From NCBI GenBank assembly GCA_963942565.1, contig OZ012689.1:27258417-27322416 (forward strand): DNA of 64,000 bases. Reading direction: 5' to 3'. Both the position numbers and the translations under genes were made by a program. The DNA is from Maea johnstoni. Lineage: Eukaryota; Annelida; Polychaeta; Spionida; Magelonidae. The notes under the pieces were generated by a model that made no database searches, had not been told where the DNA came from, and saw only the letters and a list, made by a program, of their open reading frames with translations. This document shows, piece by piece, positions 1 to 19,300 of the stretch (position 1 is its first letter; each line of letters starts with the position of its first letter).

Positions 1-6873
<6,873 letters not shown>

Positions 6874-6892
6874 CCCCCCCCCCCCCCCCCCC
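6874..6892. repeat. Poly-C tract
   Basis: A run of 19 C residues, one of several long G or C homopolymers in this window. Exact lengths of such runs are prone to sequencing error. Confidence 0.9.
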
Positions 6893-8965
6893 TGCAATAC
6901 TTGCTTTCTGTATCTTATGTCTATAAGTTGTAGCCAGTAGACTGTGGTCGTTTGAAGGGGAAGATGTTTAATTATATTTTGGCGACTGGTTGGCCGCCAG
7001 GGTTCTAGATGTAGAGGGCTAGCGTCTCCTAGCAGAAACAGCTGTAGAAGTCGTCAGAGATTTCGGCATCACTGACTGTCAGTTGAAACCCGACCTAGGG
7101 CTTCTCTGACTCACCCTGACAGTCTTCTGTTGTGCAAATCTCTTTCTCTCCTGTTTCCCTCTTTTAAACAATCTAGCCAAAATACATTTCCCCAAAAGTC
7201 AAATATTTTTAAAGAAAAATTCAAAAAAATCATTCCTTATGCTTCAATGAAAAAATTTTGTTTGATATTTTCCTTACTTTCCTTAAAGATATTTGCATGT
7301 GTTTGAACTTAATTAAGGGTCTTTCCGGGTATGAATGGGTTAACCCAGCAGCAGCACCACAGCTATCTATTATAGGATACTTCAGTATCCATACTCTTAT
7401 AGTGTGAGGTATGCATTGGCCCTGAATCTGTATTGTTCTGTCAAAAATAAAGTTTTGGAACATGAATCACTTCCAGGGAAAGTATATAAATGGGAATGTA
7501 CTTGTTGAATTTATGTGTCTCTGAGATTTAGGAGGTTGTTTAGGGAAGTGTCTTCTGGGCAGCCACTAATCTGAAATTGGATAGGAGATATTCCGGTGCC
7601 AAGGCAACGTAGCTGCATTAGAACACTGGGAAGTGTGGGAATTTCAGTTCGGACATTTTAAATGTAGATGGAGGCTGGATTCCATTTTATTAGTAGTTGT
7701 TTTGATTCTTAGTACACAATGTAACCTTTCCCAAAATAATTAAGGAAAAAATCTGTATTTTCATTATTTCGCAAGTGTGAGAAATACTTTATATATTGTT
7801 CACTTTTACTTATTTTCTGTAACTTTTCTTAATGGTGAAAACATGTTTTACCCATCATTTGTTTTAATATATCTGTGGGTTAATTTCCCAGATACAGTGT
7901 GATGTCCATAAACAAAGATAATTCAGCAAATTTAAAAAAAGAAAGTGACCACATAAAAGGGCTAATCATAATATCTTCCTCTTTAAAATCAATTTAAAGG
8001 CTGATCTGTACATTTCCCATCATAATACTATCTTGCCGTCCATTTCAACTTCCTGCCCTCTGTGCCAGCCTGGAGAATGTGGCAACTGTTGTCAATTTCT
8101 CTTGTTTATGTGAGCTGGACATTTTTGTGGTCAGCAGAACTGGTCCATTTCTCATCAGCCTCATCCTGTGACTGGTCAGAGGCCCATCCCCCTGAGGGGA
8201 TTTCCTGGGGGAACAAGGTGCTGTTGGGGAGAAAGGGGGGGGGGAGGATAATGAGCCCAACCGTGAAAGGGGGGGTTGAGCCTTAAGCCATGAACAAAGA
8301 AGTATGTTATCCTGTTATCTAAATAGTTCAATAGCAAAAAGACAAGTTTATCCTAGTTTAGTTCAGTATGCGCACACCAGGTGGCCAGAAAGAGGTCTTC
8401 TTCCAGTTCACGTGGTTTCATTTTGTTGCATGTTTTGCTTGCTATTTTAGAGTTTCCCTGTAAGCTCGGGAAGTGGAAAGAAAGCAATCTTTGTGCTAAG
8501 TTCCCCTCTGTTTTGTGTCATCTGGATTCATGGTACTTTTAAAAGATAACTTTGAATTTGAGTCTAGAATGACAAAATATTTCAAAGAATGTTGAAGCAT
8601 TGTGGAGTTATAAACATTTCTCCTTCAAATATTTTCCAAGGTGTGCTTTTATTCACCTTTTTTAAGACACACTCAAAATAGCTGTCTCTTTAGTGCACTA
8701 CCGCAGTCAATGGTTCAACCTTCACAATAAAGGGGTTGGACACACGAGACATAAAATCCCTAGACCCTCTCAGTGGCTCCCCCTGGGGGCAGAAATGTAG
8801 TTTAAATGAGGGGGTCACCCGCACAATGAGAGGTGATGTATCTGATCAGAGTACTGATTGACCTCTGCTCCCCACACCTCTGTCTGACCTGTCCAGTCAG
8901 GCATGCTGCTGCGGCCACGGTCCAGTGGTCAGAGTGCGGGTCACAACTTAATAGCAATAGAACCA
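6893..8965. other. Non-coding stretch
   Basis: No coding exon recognised. GC-richer patches lie at about 8040-8290 (with a short G run near 8227-8238) and 8800-8960. A TTAACCC-type motif near 7335-7345 resembles the ends of the TTAA elements elsewhere in the window, but I could not find its partner. Confidence 0.4.
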
Positions 8966-9455
8966 CCATATTCAACAGGTGAATATGGGTGGTGTGGACT
9001 TTCTTCAGGGACATGTACCGAATCACACTGATAAACAAGAATGTTGAGACTATTCTGAGGAAAAAATAACAATATCACACAGATGAACAAGAAATTTGCA
9101 ATCGTTCAATAAGAAAAATTACCATGCAAGCGCTGGAAGTGAACAGAAGTAATGAGATGGTTTGGGCAGAAAGTGTGAAGAGAAATGGCGTGATGTTACA
9201 GTGAGGAAAAATATCCGAATCACACAGGTGAACAGGGAATTCATGATGGTTCAGTAAGAAAAAAATGCCACGTTCCACAAATGAGCAAGAAAGTTGTGAT
9301 GTTAGAGTGAGAGAAAACTGAAATGATTCAGTGAGGGAAGAACCATATCTGATGACACAGGTGAACTAGAATGGTGCGATGCTGCAGAGGAAAGTACCAT
9401 ATTCAGTAGACGAACAAGAATGCTGGGACAATCATCTAGGAAACATACCTGTTCT
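8966..9455. repeat. Degenerate tandem repeat, period about 60 bp
   Basis: Recurring words such as ACACAGGTGAACAAGAA, GTTGTGATGTT and CAGTGAGGAAAAAATACC follow each other at roughly 55-65 bp spacing for at least seven units. Copies are strongly diverged, so this is an old minisatellite. No coding content. Confidence 0.6.
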
Positions 9456-10890
9456 GATAGCTTACAAGCATGAATCTCTCAGTGGAGAATGAATGATACA
9501 AACTTAAAGATGTTGTGAACCTAAGTTTTGGATCTACATGCAAAGAAACTGTACATCAATCTAAAGTTGAACCAGAATGTTGGTACACTTTTAGCATTGG
9601 ATCCTAACCATCCTAGGCAATATTGACAACTTCCTATCAGTAGTAAGCTGAACAATTGAGCCACAGTGCCTGTACAATGCAAATTGTAAATCATGATTGG
9701 TGAGTAGATTTCCTTTTTGGAAATGATTCAAATTGGCTTTTAACCTTTTAATTGTCATATGATCTCCACCTAGATTTTAGCTTAAATAGAATCAAATACT
9801 AACACTATTTGCAATTGATTTATCCATTTATTACACACACAAAAATCTTGTTTAAAGATAAAATTAATTGAAAACAATATATTGAAAAAAGAATGGGAAT
9901 AGAGATGCCTGCTCTTTCAGATAACCTCCCTGCAGATGGTTTGAAGTGTTTCCTACATTTTGAACTGCATTAGCGAGAATAAAAAAGCTGATATTCTACA
10001 TGCTCTTTCTTGCATTATAATGAATACTACTCAGGTGTGCTTGTCAGGTGTCCACATACTGTTGCGAATACAGAGGGGGTAATAGAGGGGGGCGACGAAT
10101 CCCCCTTTTAACCCAAAATGGAAGAGTTTCTTGCTAGGAGTTGTCTCTTTTCTTTAATTTCACTTGAGGTAAATAATAGTTGTCACTGAAAACAAACCCC
10201 CCCTCATACAGATGAACCCCCTTCACAGAAATCCTGACTTACCTGCCCCACTTTGGGGCATAAAAAGACTGGTATATTAGTCACGCCCTCTGCTGCATTA
10301 AAACTGAATACTTGTTGCTAGTTGAGCCACCCTTTTTCCCCACAGTACCTCACAGATGGTTCTGATAGCAAAAGAGTTAGGTATCAGGTCAGACTTGCAG
10401 AGATACAGGATGGGGCATTAAGTATATTCATCTCTCCTCCCGATGAGCGAAATCATCAGTGCGGTGTGATTCCGGGAATAACTCCATGACCTCCCACCAG
10501 GGGGCATGACCGTAGTTCCTGCCCCAGATCCTCTCCTCGACTCCTATGAGCTAGAACAACGCCAGGGTGAGGCAGTTTTTAGGGGCAGCTCCTTGGAGAG
10601 GGTGAGGAGAGGGCTTGTCAGTTTATGTATATTACATAGGCCGTACAGATATGGTGTGATAGTCATCAAGGAAAGTAACAGAAAGAAAAGGATATGATAT
10701 GACAGTCATGGGACATACAAGTAAGTCAAATCCTTAACCCTCTCATTACCAGGGTGCACCAGAAAGACCAGGATATTAAGTTACATATTTTTTTTGGAAA
10801 AGAAAAGGTGAAGGTTAAGGTACATGGGCCTTTTAACCTTTAGAAATAATTACTAATAGATTATGTTATTCGATAATGAATGATAGTACC
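9456..10890. other. Non-coding stretch
   Basis: AT-rich with pyrimidine-rich CCCCC patches near 10075-10260 and a GC-richer block at about 10430-10620. No exon or mobile-element terminus recognised. Confidence 0.4.
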
Positions 10891-11265
10891 ACAGATGACC
10901 ACTCAAAGATTGTTATTATATTATGATGGTACCTTTTTACCTTTTACTGACCATTATATCATACCATTTAGTTAATTTGTGATGGCGCCTTTCTCAGTTC
11001 CAGTTCCTCATTTCAGTACTAGCACTACATTGAAATATAGAGTTTTGATGGTGTCTGTCCTAGGTTATTATTAACATTTTTTTGACCGCTATATCCTTAC
11101 ATTGAGTTGTGATGATTTCTGAGCGTCCCAGATGATTTTGATCAATCAATATTACATCTAGTTGAGACGGAAGCCTCTCCTTAGTCCTCACTATGATGTC
11201 ACATTATATTTTGAGATGGTGTCAATCCCAGATCATTAATGATCTATGTTACATGTGGTGATCAG
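10891..11265. repeat. Degenerate tandem repeat, period about 60 bp
   Basis: A motif of the type GTTGTGATGGTGTCTCTCC followed by a GATCATTATTGACC-like word recurs about six times at 55-65 bp spacing. It is heavily diverged and unrelated in sequence to the 8966-9455 array. Confidence 0.5.
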
Positions 11266-14200
11266 ACATGACTCACAAGACCACTTTAGACCAGCTTTTG
11301 AATCATGTAAGAGAGTAAGATACCCCAGGCCTAGAGGCTCTCGGACTGTTTGTACCTCCTCCCGACCATCTCAGCTCTTGAAGAGTCGACATCCAGCACT
11401 TTGAAGTCCTCTCTCAAGTGTGCCAGCAAATGTTCTTGTTATTGAAATCAGAGACATTCATATGGAGAGTCCTAGTAGTTACCATCAGATCACCATCAGA
11501 AAAACAATATAAATCCACATCAAACACTATAGGGTACAGTCTGGTGGTGCCCGCTTCCACTGTGTTGGAAATGAGCGCCCTCGGGGCAGGGTGCCCACAA
11601 AGGTACGCCAGCCGAAATAGATACTAATGTGTCGGGGGAGAAATAAAGAAACTATTAGCTGGAGAGACAGATTATGAGAGTTGACAAAAGATGAGTGGAA
11701 GATGAAAGGAGGAGAAAAGGTGGAATATTCAGCAAGCATGTATGTGAATTAGGATGAGCTGGAATGACTATTATGAGATGTCTAAGGAAAAGACATGTTC
11801 ACTAATGAAATTAGCCGATGTATAATTCAGTGATCTTAACATATGGCTGTGATGTAAAGGGTGAGGATCAGTTAGAGTGGAGTTGGACTGCAAGGAAGTC
11901 AGGTGTGCTCTTAGGATTCATCATCCCAGTGGAATTACCTTAAGAACAACACATGGATGATGACTTATCAATTTCGGGAATATAAGGTCTAGATATTACC
12001 TTTGCATATCTAGTCAGAAGAAAAGCAGGTACGTGGGATTTCTTTTTTCACATACATGTACTTACAAACCTGTTTAGAAAGACTACAGACATGATGATTC
12101 AAGGGTGGTCTTATAGGACAGGTGACCTTCAAGCATATCATGGACATCTATTAATATGATTGATGTAATATAAGGTATTTCTGATCAATGGGAAGTTTTG
12201 GGGCTTACCAGGTAGGACAGTTTTGCCATCCATCCCTCAGCAGCACAAGCAGGTTAGACCGCTATGGCAATATCTTTCTAGTTCTAATGAAAATAAATGC
12301 ATCTTTCAGATTTTACTTAAAGATAATTCTTTACAAATTAATCATAGTTGTCCTATTGCACTGTTTTACATAAATATGCAGGTTTTAGAAGATTGTGACT
12401 AAAAGTCGTTAGAGGAAGAATATTTCTCCGTAGCAGAAACATCTATACTGCTATACTACTGGTGATGTACCTCTCTGTCCATCAAGGCAAAACATATCTT
12501 TCTTTCAAATAATATTCCTTTGAATATGCATTCCCCCGCAAGATCCTCAATGTTGACCGGTCATGACCTAAATATGCTTGGAGAGACTGGATTAACTCAC
12601 TCTTTTGATGTAAAGTCACCCTTGAAATGAATCTATAAAACTTCTGAAACTTCTGAAAGCAACATGGAAATGAGGCATGGATTTACCAAAAAGTTTGAGA
12701 AAGTTGTTATGAGGTTATATTTGATACCGGATATTATCAAAATAGCCAGGCCATCTTAGGGTAAGTACATGTATGAATGGGTTGAACTGGTACAGTTCAT
12801 ACTACATGTACATGTTGATGTTAACTTTCATAGGTGGCTGGGAGTAGGACTATGTGTAATGATACTATGGGAACTGGGTGGACTGGGGGTGTATGGGGGT
12901 AGCCTGTCCCCCTATCTCTACTCCACAGGACACTCGAGGGATCTGGCGGGCCGATCGAAAATAAAACCACACACTCCGCTCTGCCGACACTGGATATAAA
13001 ACATATGGAATCAAACTGACGCGAGGATCATGTGACACCCAAGATGGCCGCCAAGACGGTGGGGTCAGTGAGGCTTCCATTATGACAACTTTATACCGCA
13101 CCAAAGGAGAGGCCCCTCGAGACATTGATAAATGAGGTTGTGGCGAAATGCTGAAATGCTGAAATCTTCCTCTCTCAGTCCTGTGTCTGTATACCAATGA
13201 ATTATTCATGGCTACCATGACAAATTACCTGTAGCTGTTTGCACAGTAGTTAGGATTGGTGGTGACTGATTGTCCCTATGGATTTTGGTGGAAGGGATAT
13301 CTAGGAAATGATTGAAACAACCCATTCATGCCCACAGGTCTCAAGTGATCTGACGCCAAAGCAAATGTATTGATAACCGGGGTGAATTGGAGGAAATATT
13401 TGAAAGAAATACATTCTTTCTCCTCTGAGAGACATTCATGCTGCAAATATCTTCACTTGCTGCCATTATTTTCCTCATCACTGTGAAGTTCAAAGGGGCT
13501 CTGGACATAAAAAGGTCAACCTCTTTGGTACCTAAAGCCCATTGCAGTTTTCTATGAAATGGAAATAACTTAAAAAGTATGGTCATTCGAAATATGTTTG
13601 AAAATGTTTGCTTTGATAAAGTTTTTTTTTGTCAAAATACAGAAAATGGCATTTTCACTTTTTAAAGTTTTCTCCCTATTTTGTGATATAGACTAAGTAG
13701 ATTGCAAACCCCAATAAAAGAAAAATAAAGGGTTGTGAGTGGTTGGTAAAAAAATTATTCATTCCTAAAACTGTGAGCCTTTATATATTGTAAAAAGGCT
13801 CCTCTGCTTCAACTGAAATTAAATTTTCTCATTGAAAACAACTCAATCCTGTGAAACTGAACAGAAGGGGGTAGAAGGGTTGTATGTGGGGGTTGAAGTG
13901 GGAGGGGGGACCAACCCCCTTTTACAGCTCCCAGTATCTCCAGCTTTGTGTAACGTTTTTAAAAAGATAGGGTTATTTAGCGTTGCTGATGTTGTTGCTA
14001 TGGCGATGATTGAGAACAGTGACAGACATGCTAATATTTTGAACGTTGACTTCTTTGAACTACGTCTTGATCTGAGGGCCCTCCATGAGTCATGGGAACA
14101 TGTACTTGCAGGTCTCGGCAAATTTGTAAACACTCATTTTACCCATTCAGGCATTATGAGGGATCCCTTTGAAAAGCAACTTCAAGATCAACTGGATTTT

Positions 14201-15195
14201 TAGTCTTTAACGGGCAATTTATAGCATGAAATCACAAAATATTTGAAAAGGAGTACTTCCAGAAGTTGCTTTTGGTATAAATTAATATCTCAAAGAAAGG
14301 CATTTGAATCCGTTTTTAAGGTGGTTGGATGAGTAGATTTATTTAGATCCCTTAAACGCCTTTAGATACACCAATGGTTAGTTTTAATGTTGATGAAACT
14401 TTTCAGCCACAGTTAGAGAAGAGAATGACTTAAATCTTTGAGGGGTGTCATTTTCAGTCAAAGTCAAAGAAAACTATTTTTGCTATATTGTTTATGGGCT
14501 GATACCTTAAGAATGGTTTGTTTAACCCCTTGCATCTCATTTATCTCCTCTACTGTATGGTGCTGGGAAGCAGTGTAAACAAGAACATGAAAAAGGGATG
14601 GGGCACACAAAGTTGGAATTGAGTTGGCAAGCTGTGGTTTATTGTAAAAGTAGGACAATTGTAGGACGCCCAGCCTGTGGTGGTTACTGTTTTCAGCTGT
14701 GGCACTGCCGCTGACGCCCGCTGAGGCCCACTGATGCCCGCGCGGGACATGTGTCACTCATGTTGCCCGCGATGTTGTTGGAAGACGGAAGGTACATGGC
14801 TCGCTAGAGGTGGAGAAAGTAACTTGATCTTCCATCAAGGCACATAGAGCGAGCATTAGGCAATCTCCTGCCCCCTCTCTGTACCCCCTCTTTACACCCC
14901 TCCTCAGCATTGGAGGTGGAGAGACTGACCTGATCTTGAGTTATGGGTGCTGTGTGTGTGACTTCTTCAGTAGGGGTAGTTGATGTCCGAGAGTTACGGG
15001 CTTATTGAAGAATATGGATCTCTTTTTTGTTTAGATGGGAGTTTTTAGATCAATTTCAGCCAAAATCAGAGAAGAGTGACATTTAATTAATTCAAGTAGA
15101 ATTGATTGAGAGGATATACTAGCAGTGTTTTTTTTGTGGAAAGTTGTATCTACGATAGTTCCAATGAAGCTGATATTTTTTTTTTTGTAAAATCT
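11266..15195. other. Non-coding stretch upstream of Gli
   Basis: No coding exon recognised with confidence. GC-richer islands occur at about 12830-13220 and 14690-14800. The open frame at 13832-14203 (123 codons) has no recognisable family, domain or splice borders and is AT-rich at its end, so I do not call it. Any 5' UTR exon and promoter of Gli may lie here. Confidence 0.4.
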
Positions 15196-15247
15196 GGGGG
15201 GGGGGGGGGGGTTACTGGTACCCCTTTAACAACCCCCCCCCCCCCCC
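15196..15247. repeat. G16 / C15 homopolymer pair
   Basis: Sixteen G residues (15196-15211) and 15 C residues (15233-15247) flank a 21-bp spacer, so the two runs can pair as a perfect hairpin stem. Confidence 0.9.
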
Positions 15248-15869
<622 letters not shown>

Positions 15870-15920
15870 TATACTGATAAGGGAACTCAATCCACCAGCC
15901 ATTTTAGATATCAAGGCAGG

Positions 15921-16320
15921 ATGCCACAAGCAAAAGATTCCGAGTTTGAGAGTTTCATCCAGCTGTTGAACTCCACTCTGTTGGATGCAGAATGTGATCT
16001 GGAAGGCCTCCTTCCGAATGAGAGGTCGTTAAGTGCAAATACCCTAGAAGATAAACAAATAAACAGGGATGAAGTAGGATGTGAGGAAAGGGACAAGATA
16101 GAAAACTCAGGGGCAATCTGTGATGATAACTCAAGCGATCCTCCTCATCCTCCTCCTCCCGCACCTGCTGCTACGGAGACAGTTTCCATGGCGACAAGTT
16201 ACCATGACTGCATGGAGGAAGCATACATTTCCATGGCAACCGGTTGCCATGACACCAGCCAAGGGTATCTTGCCCAGTTGGAGTCCTTCCTTCCTGGATG
16301 GGAGGAGCAAATCTTCAATG
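15921..16320 (+). CDS. Gli: Candidate first coding exon of Gli
   Basis: The frame starts with ATG at 15921 and runs 133 codons to a G|GTATATG donor, whose phase 1 exactly matches the exon at 18413 (G|CC, Ala). Unspliced, the frame would stop two codons later. The protein is acidic and Ser-rich, has a [10 protein letters not shown] stretch and an internal repeat (SMATSYHD, then SMATGCHD), and ends [19 protein letters not shown] recognise no family in it. The composition looks coding and the phase fit supports Gli. Alternatives are the terminal exon of another gene (AATAAA at about 16350) or a chance frame. Confidence 0.5.
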
Positions 16321-19300
16321 GTATATGAAACGTTTGAGCTTTGATGCAAAATAAAACTTTAAAAAGCTTGCTCATAAGTAATGCTCATTTTCCTCATAAC
16401 TTTTTGCTATAACTCCTCATAACTTTTTGCCCATAACTCCTGCAAATAAGCTGGTAATGGTTGAGGTGAATTGTTTACAATGAAGTCTTGGGATTGTTGG
16501 ACTTGTGTATGAAAAATCTTAGTCTAACTCAAAATGCATATGCATATTTTTCATTGTGATATCTCATGAAGTGTTCACAGAAAGTGAAGGAGATTAAATG
16601 TAAAACTGAAAATCAATAATGTATGTATCAAATTTGTATCAGGGGCCACTCTTTACTCAGCATTGCCTGTTTGGCCGGTAGATTTCTAATCTTTTAGGAA
16701 AATAAAAGGTTAAAAGTATTTTCACACCTGCAAAATCAGAGTGTTGGTTCTTCAGAATATTTCAAAAAATATATATTAAAAAAAATAAAGACAAAAATAG
16801 GAATTTAAAAAAAATAAAGGAAAATGATCTTAAAAAGTATATCCCCCCTTCCAAAAAGCACTGAAGGACAACAGTTCTATGGAGGAATACAACTCTTAAC
16901 TTTGCTGTATCTATTTATAATATTGACCAGATCTAAACATGGGACTATTGATAAGGGGGGGGGGGGGGGGTTGCCGGAGAGGGATATTTTGGGTGGTCAG
17001 TGCTATCATGCAATGACTAATACCACTTACCCACTGGTTGGTGGACTTGGGGCTATGTTTGTGGTTTGATGCTGTGAATACCCTGTGGCTTCTGTGTGGG
17101 TGGTGAATGGTGTTGGGGTGCCGGGCAGTGCCACAGGAAAAGGTGCTAGGCATGCTATAGGGTTTACTCACACCTTCAGCAAGGAACCCTTTAACCTATT
17201 GATTCCCATTTCAACCAAAAATATTTTAAAGAAAAAGAATGTGGAACTTTAATTTGATTTATTTTGATGCGCTATTGTTAAGATAAGTTGCCTTGTTCTT
17301 TGACAAAAAAGCCTTGAGATATTTTCTAAATCCTGCACATGACTTGAGATAAGCATAACGTTTACTCTGTCTCTCTGTCTAAAACAATTGTAAATTTAAT
17401 ACTTAAAGATTTTTTTTGGAAAATATTTGAATGGCATTTACTTCTTGTGTCTCTTAGAAAAATGTTCTTAAAATAGTTCACCAAATTTCTCCATTCTAAA
17501 AATAGTTTACGAAATCTTTATCCTGTGTGTTGTGCTGCATTAACTAACACCCTAAACCTGGTGCTCAGTGGGTTAACCTTCAGGTATGCTGGTTGGAAGC
17601 TGATGAGACCATTAGGCAGGTGGGCTGGGATGCTGATAACCGAGGAAACGTGTCAAACCCCTATGCCGGCACACCGCCGTGGCATGCCGCAGACATTTAA
17701 ATGGTGTCTTCCCATTATTGCAGCATCCTTTGTAAATATTTAAGATTTCCGATACTGCCATCAAATTGGTGTAAAATTTATTTGGTTCTTAACGTCACTG
17801 GCACCATATAAATGCTGAATCGAGATGGCCACAAGGTTTCAATTTGACTTGGACTTTGAAGGAATGTCAGGTGAACTGATCACAGGCCGTCAGTGAAATC
17901 TACAAGGTGCTTGATTAAAATTTAAGTTACATCTAAAGTTATCATTTAAAGACAATATATGACTAAACAAATATGCTGTTATTGTCTCAACTAATTTGTG
18001 TGAACTAACAATTAATACCTTACAGAAACTCTACTGAGACTTTGACATGACTGACTCTGAGACATTACGTTTAATTGAATTAGGTGAAATTTGAATTTAA
18101 ACTACCATCATTATTAACATTGTAACTGTCATTTGAAGATGCTGTTATATTATATATTTTGTGAAACTTTCTAAATCAGATATTAAACACATAGTTATAG
18201 AATATGTCATGAAGGACTTTTTTTTATCAAGGTCCATACTGGCCTTCAATTCCTAATCATATCAAATAAACATTTGTGTTATTAAGAAGTATTTCAATTC
18301 TTTTTCTTTAAAAGAAATTATCTATGATGTATTTTCATTAACTAATGAATCAAGAACATGTTTATTCTTTTATTCTGTGGTAAAACTAAATAGTTCTTTT
18401 CTTACATTTCAGCCGAACAAGCGAAGTTGAAGCGGTCTCACAGTCGGCCACAGAGTACGTTGTCGCGAGTGGACGAGGAACCGAGCACAACCAATGTTGA
18501 GACGGTGGACCGAGGGGTGGGCCCGACGCCCCTCCCCCCTCCTATAGACCACCGCCTACCGCCATCTTTCGCATCGCCACCATTTCTAGATCCACGGAAT
18601 GCTCTTGTGGACGCACATTTAGGTAAGACATGAATCATGCATATTTGAAAACCACTGCGCTACACCTTTATTTGAGAGTTCGTGGACCTGTTGACATTGA
18701 AAACCTGCTTGTTCATTTGATTCTCTAAAGTGTCTGATTTAGTATTTGTGTATCAATTATGTCTAATATATCAGCAGCTCAAAGGCAATATCAAGCCAGG
18801 ATATCAAGAAATGCTATTTTTGGAGTAGTTTGATTAATTATTTTGAATTATAATACATTTTGACTATTAACTTTTATTTGGCTATTAACTTTTAATTGTT
18901 TTGGCTATCGACTATTATTATATTATATGGCCATGTTCATTCTTCAATGCCCCTTTGAACACTCAAGGTGGAATGAATGCATTTTTAAGTTATAATAAGA
19001 TAATAACTATTGATAGAGAAATCTTTATTTGTTTGTTTATAGCATATTTTATTCTATTTTTCAGCGGCAGCTGCAGCATACCCGTACCACTACCCCTACC
19101 TCCCGCCACCCTCGCTGCCAAACAACCCCATACCCATCACATCACAGACTCATGAGGGGCGCTACCACTGGCCCTCCACCATGCCCTTCCAACAGCACTC
19201 ATCTAGGTAAGTTCACAACAACATAAACAACAATGCAATTTCTATTGTTGTTTCGAGGTTGCACTCATTGCTGTTTAGATCACTACACCCTTCCAACAAC

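Larger units (their letters stand above)
16329..18412 (+). other. Gli intron 1 (putative)
   Basis: AT-rich intron with a G16 run at 16955-16970 and an exact TGGGTGGTC GLI-type site at 16990-16998. A short GC-richer patch lies near 17525-17745. It ends in a good pyrimidine tract and AG at 18411-18412. No embedded gene seen. Confidence 0.5.

Noticed and set aside
13832-14203. 123-codon plus-strand frame in the 5' region
   Set aside because: No domain, no splice borders in phase with Gli, and a matching frame on the opposite strand. Its composition looks like chance.
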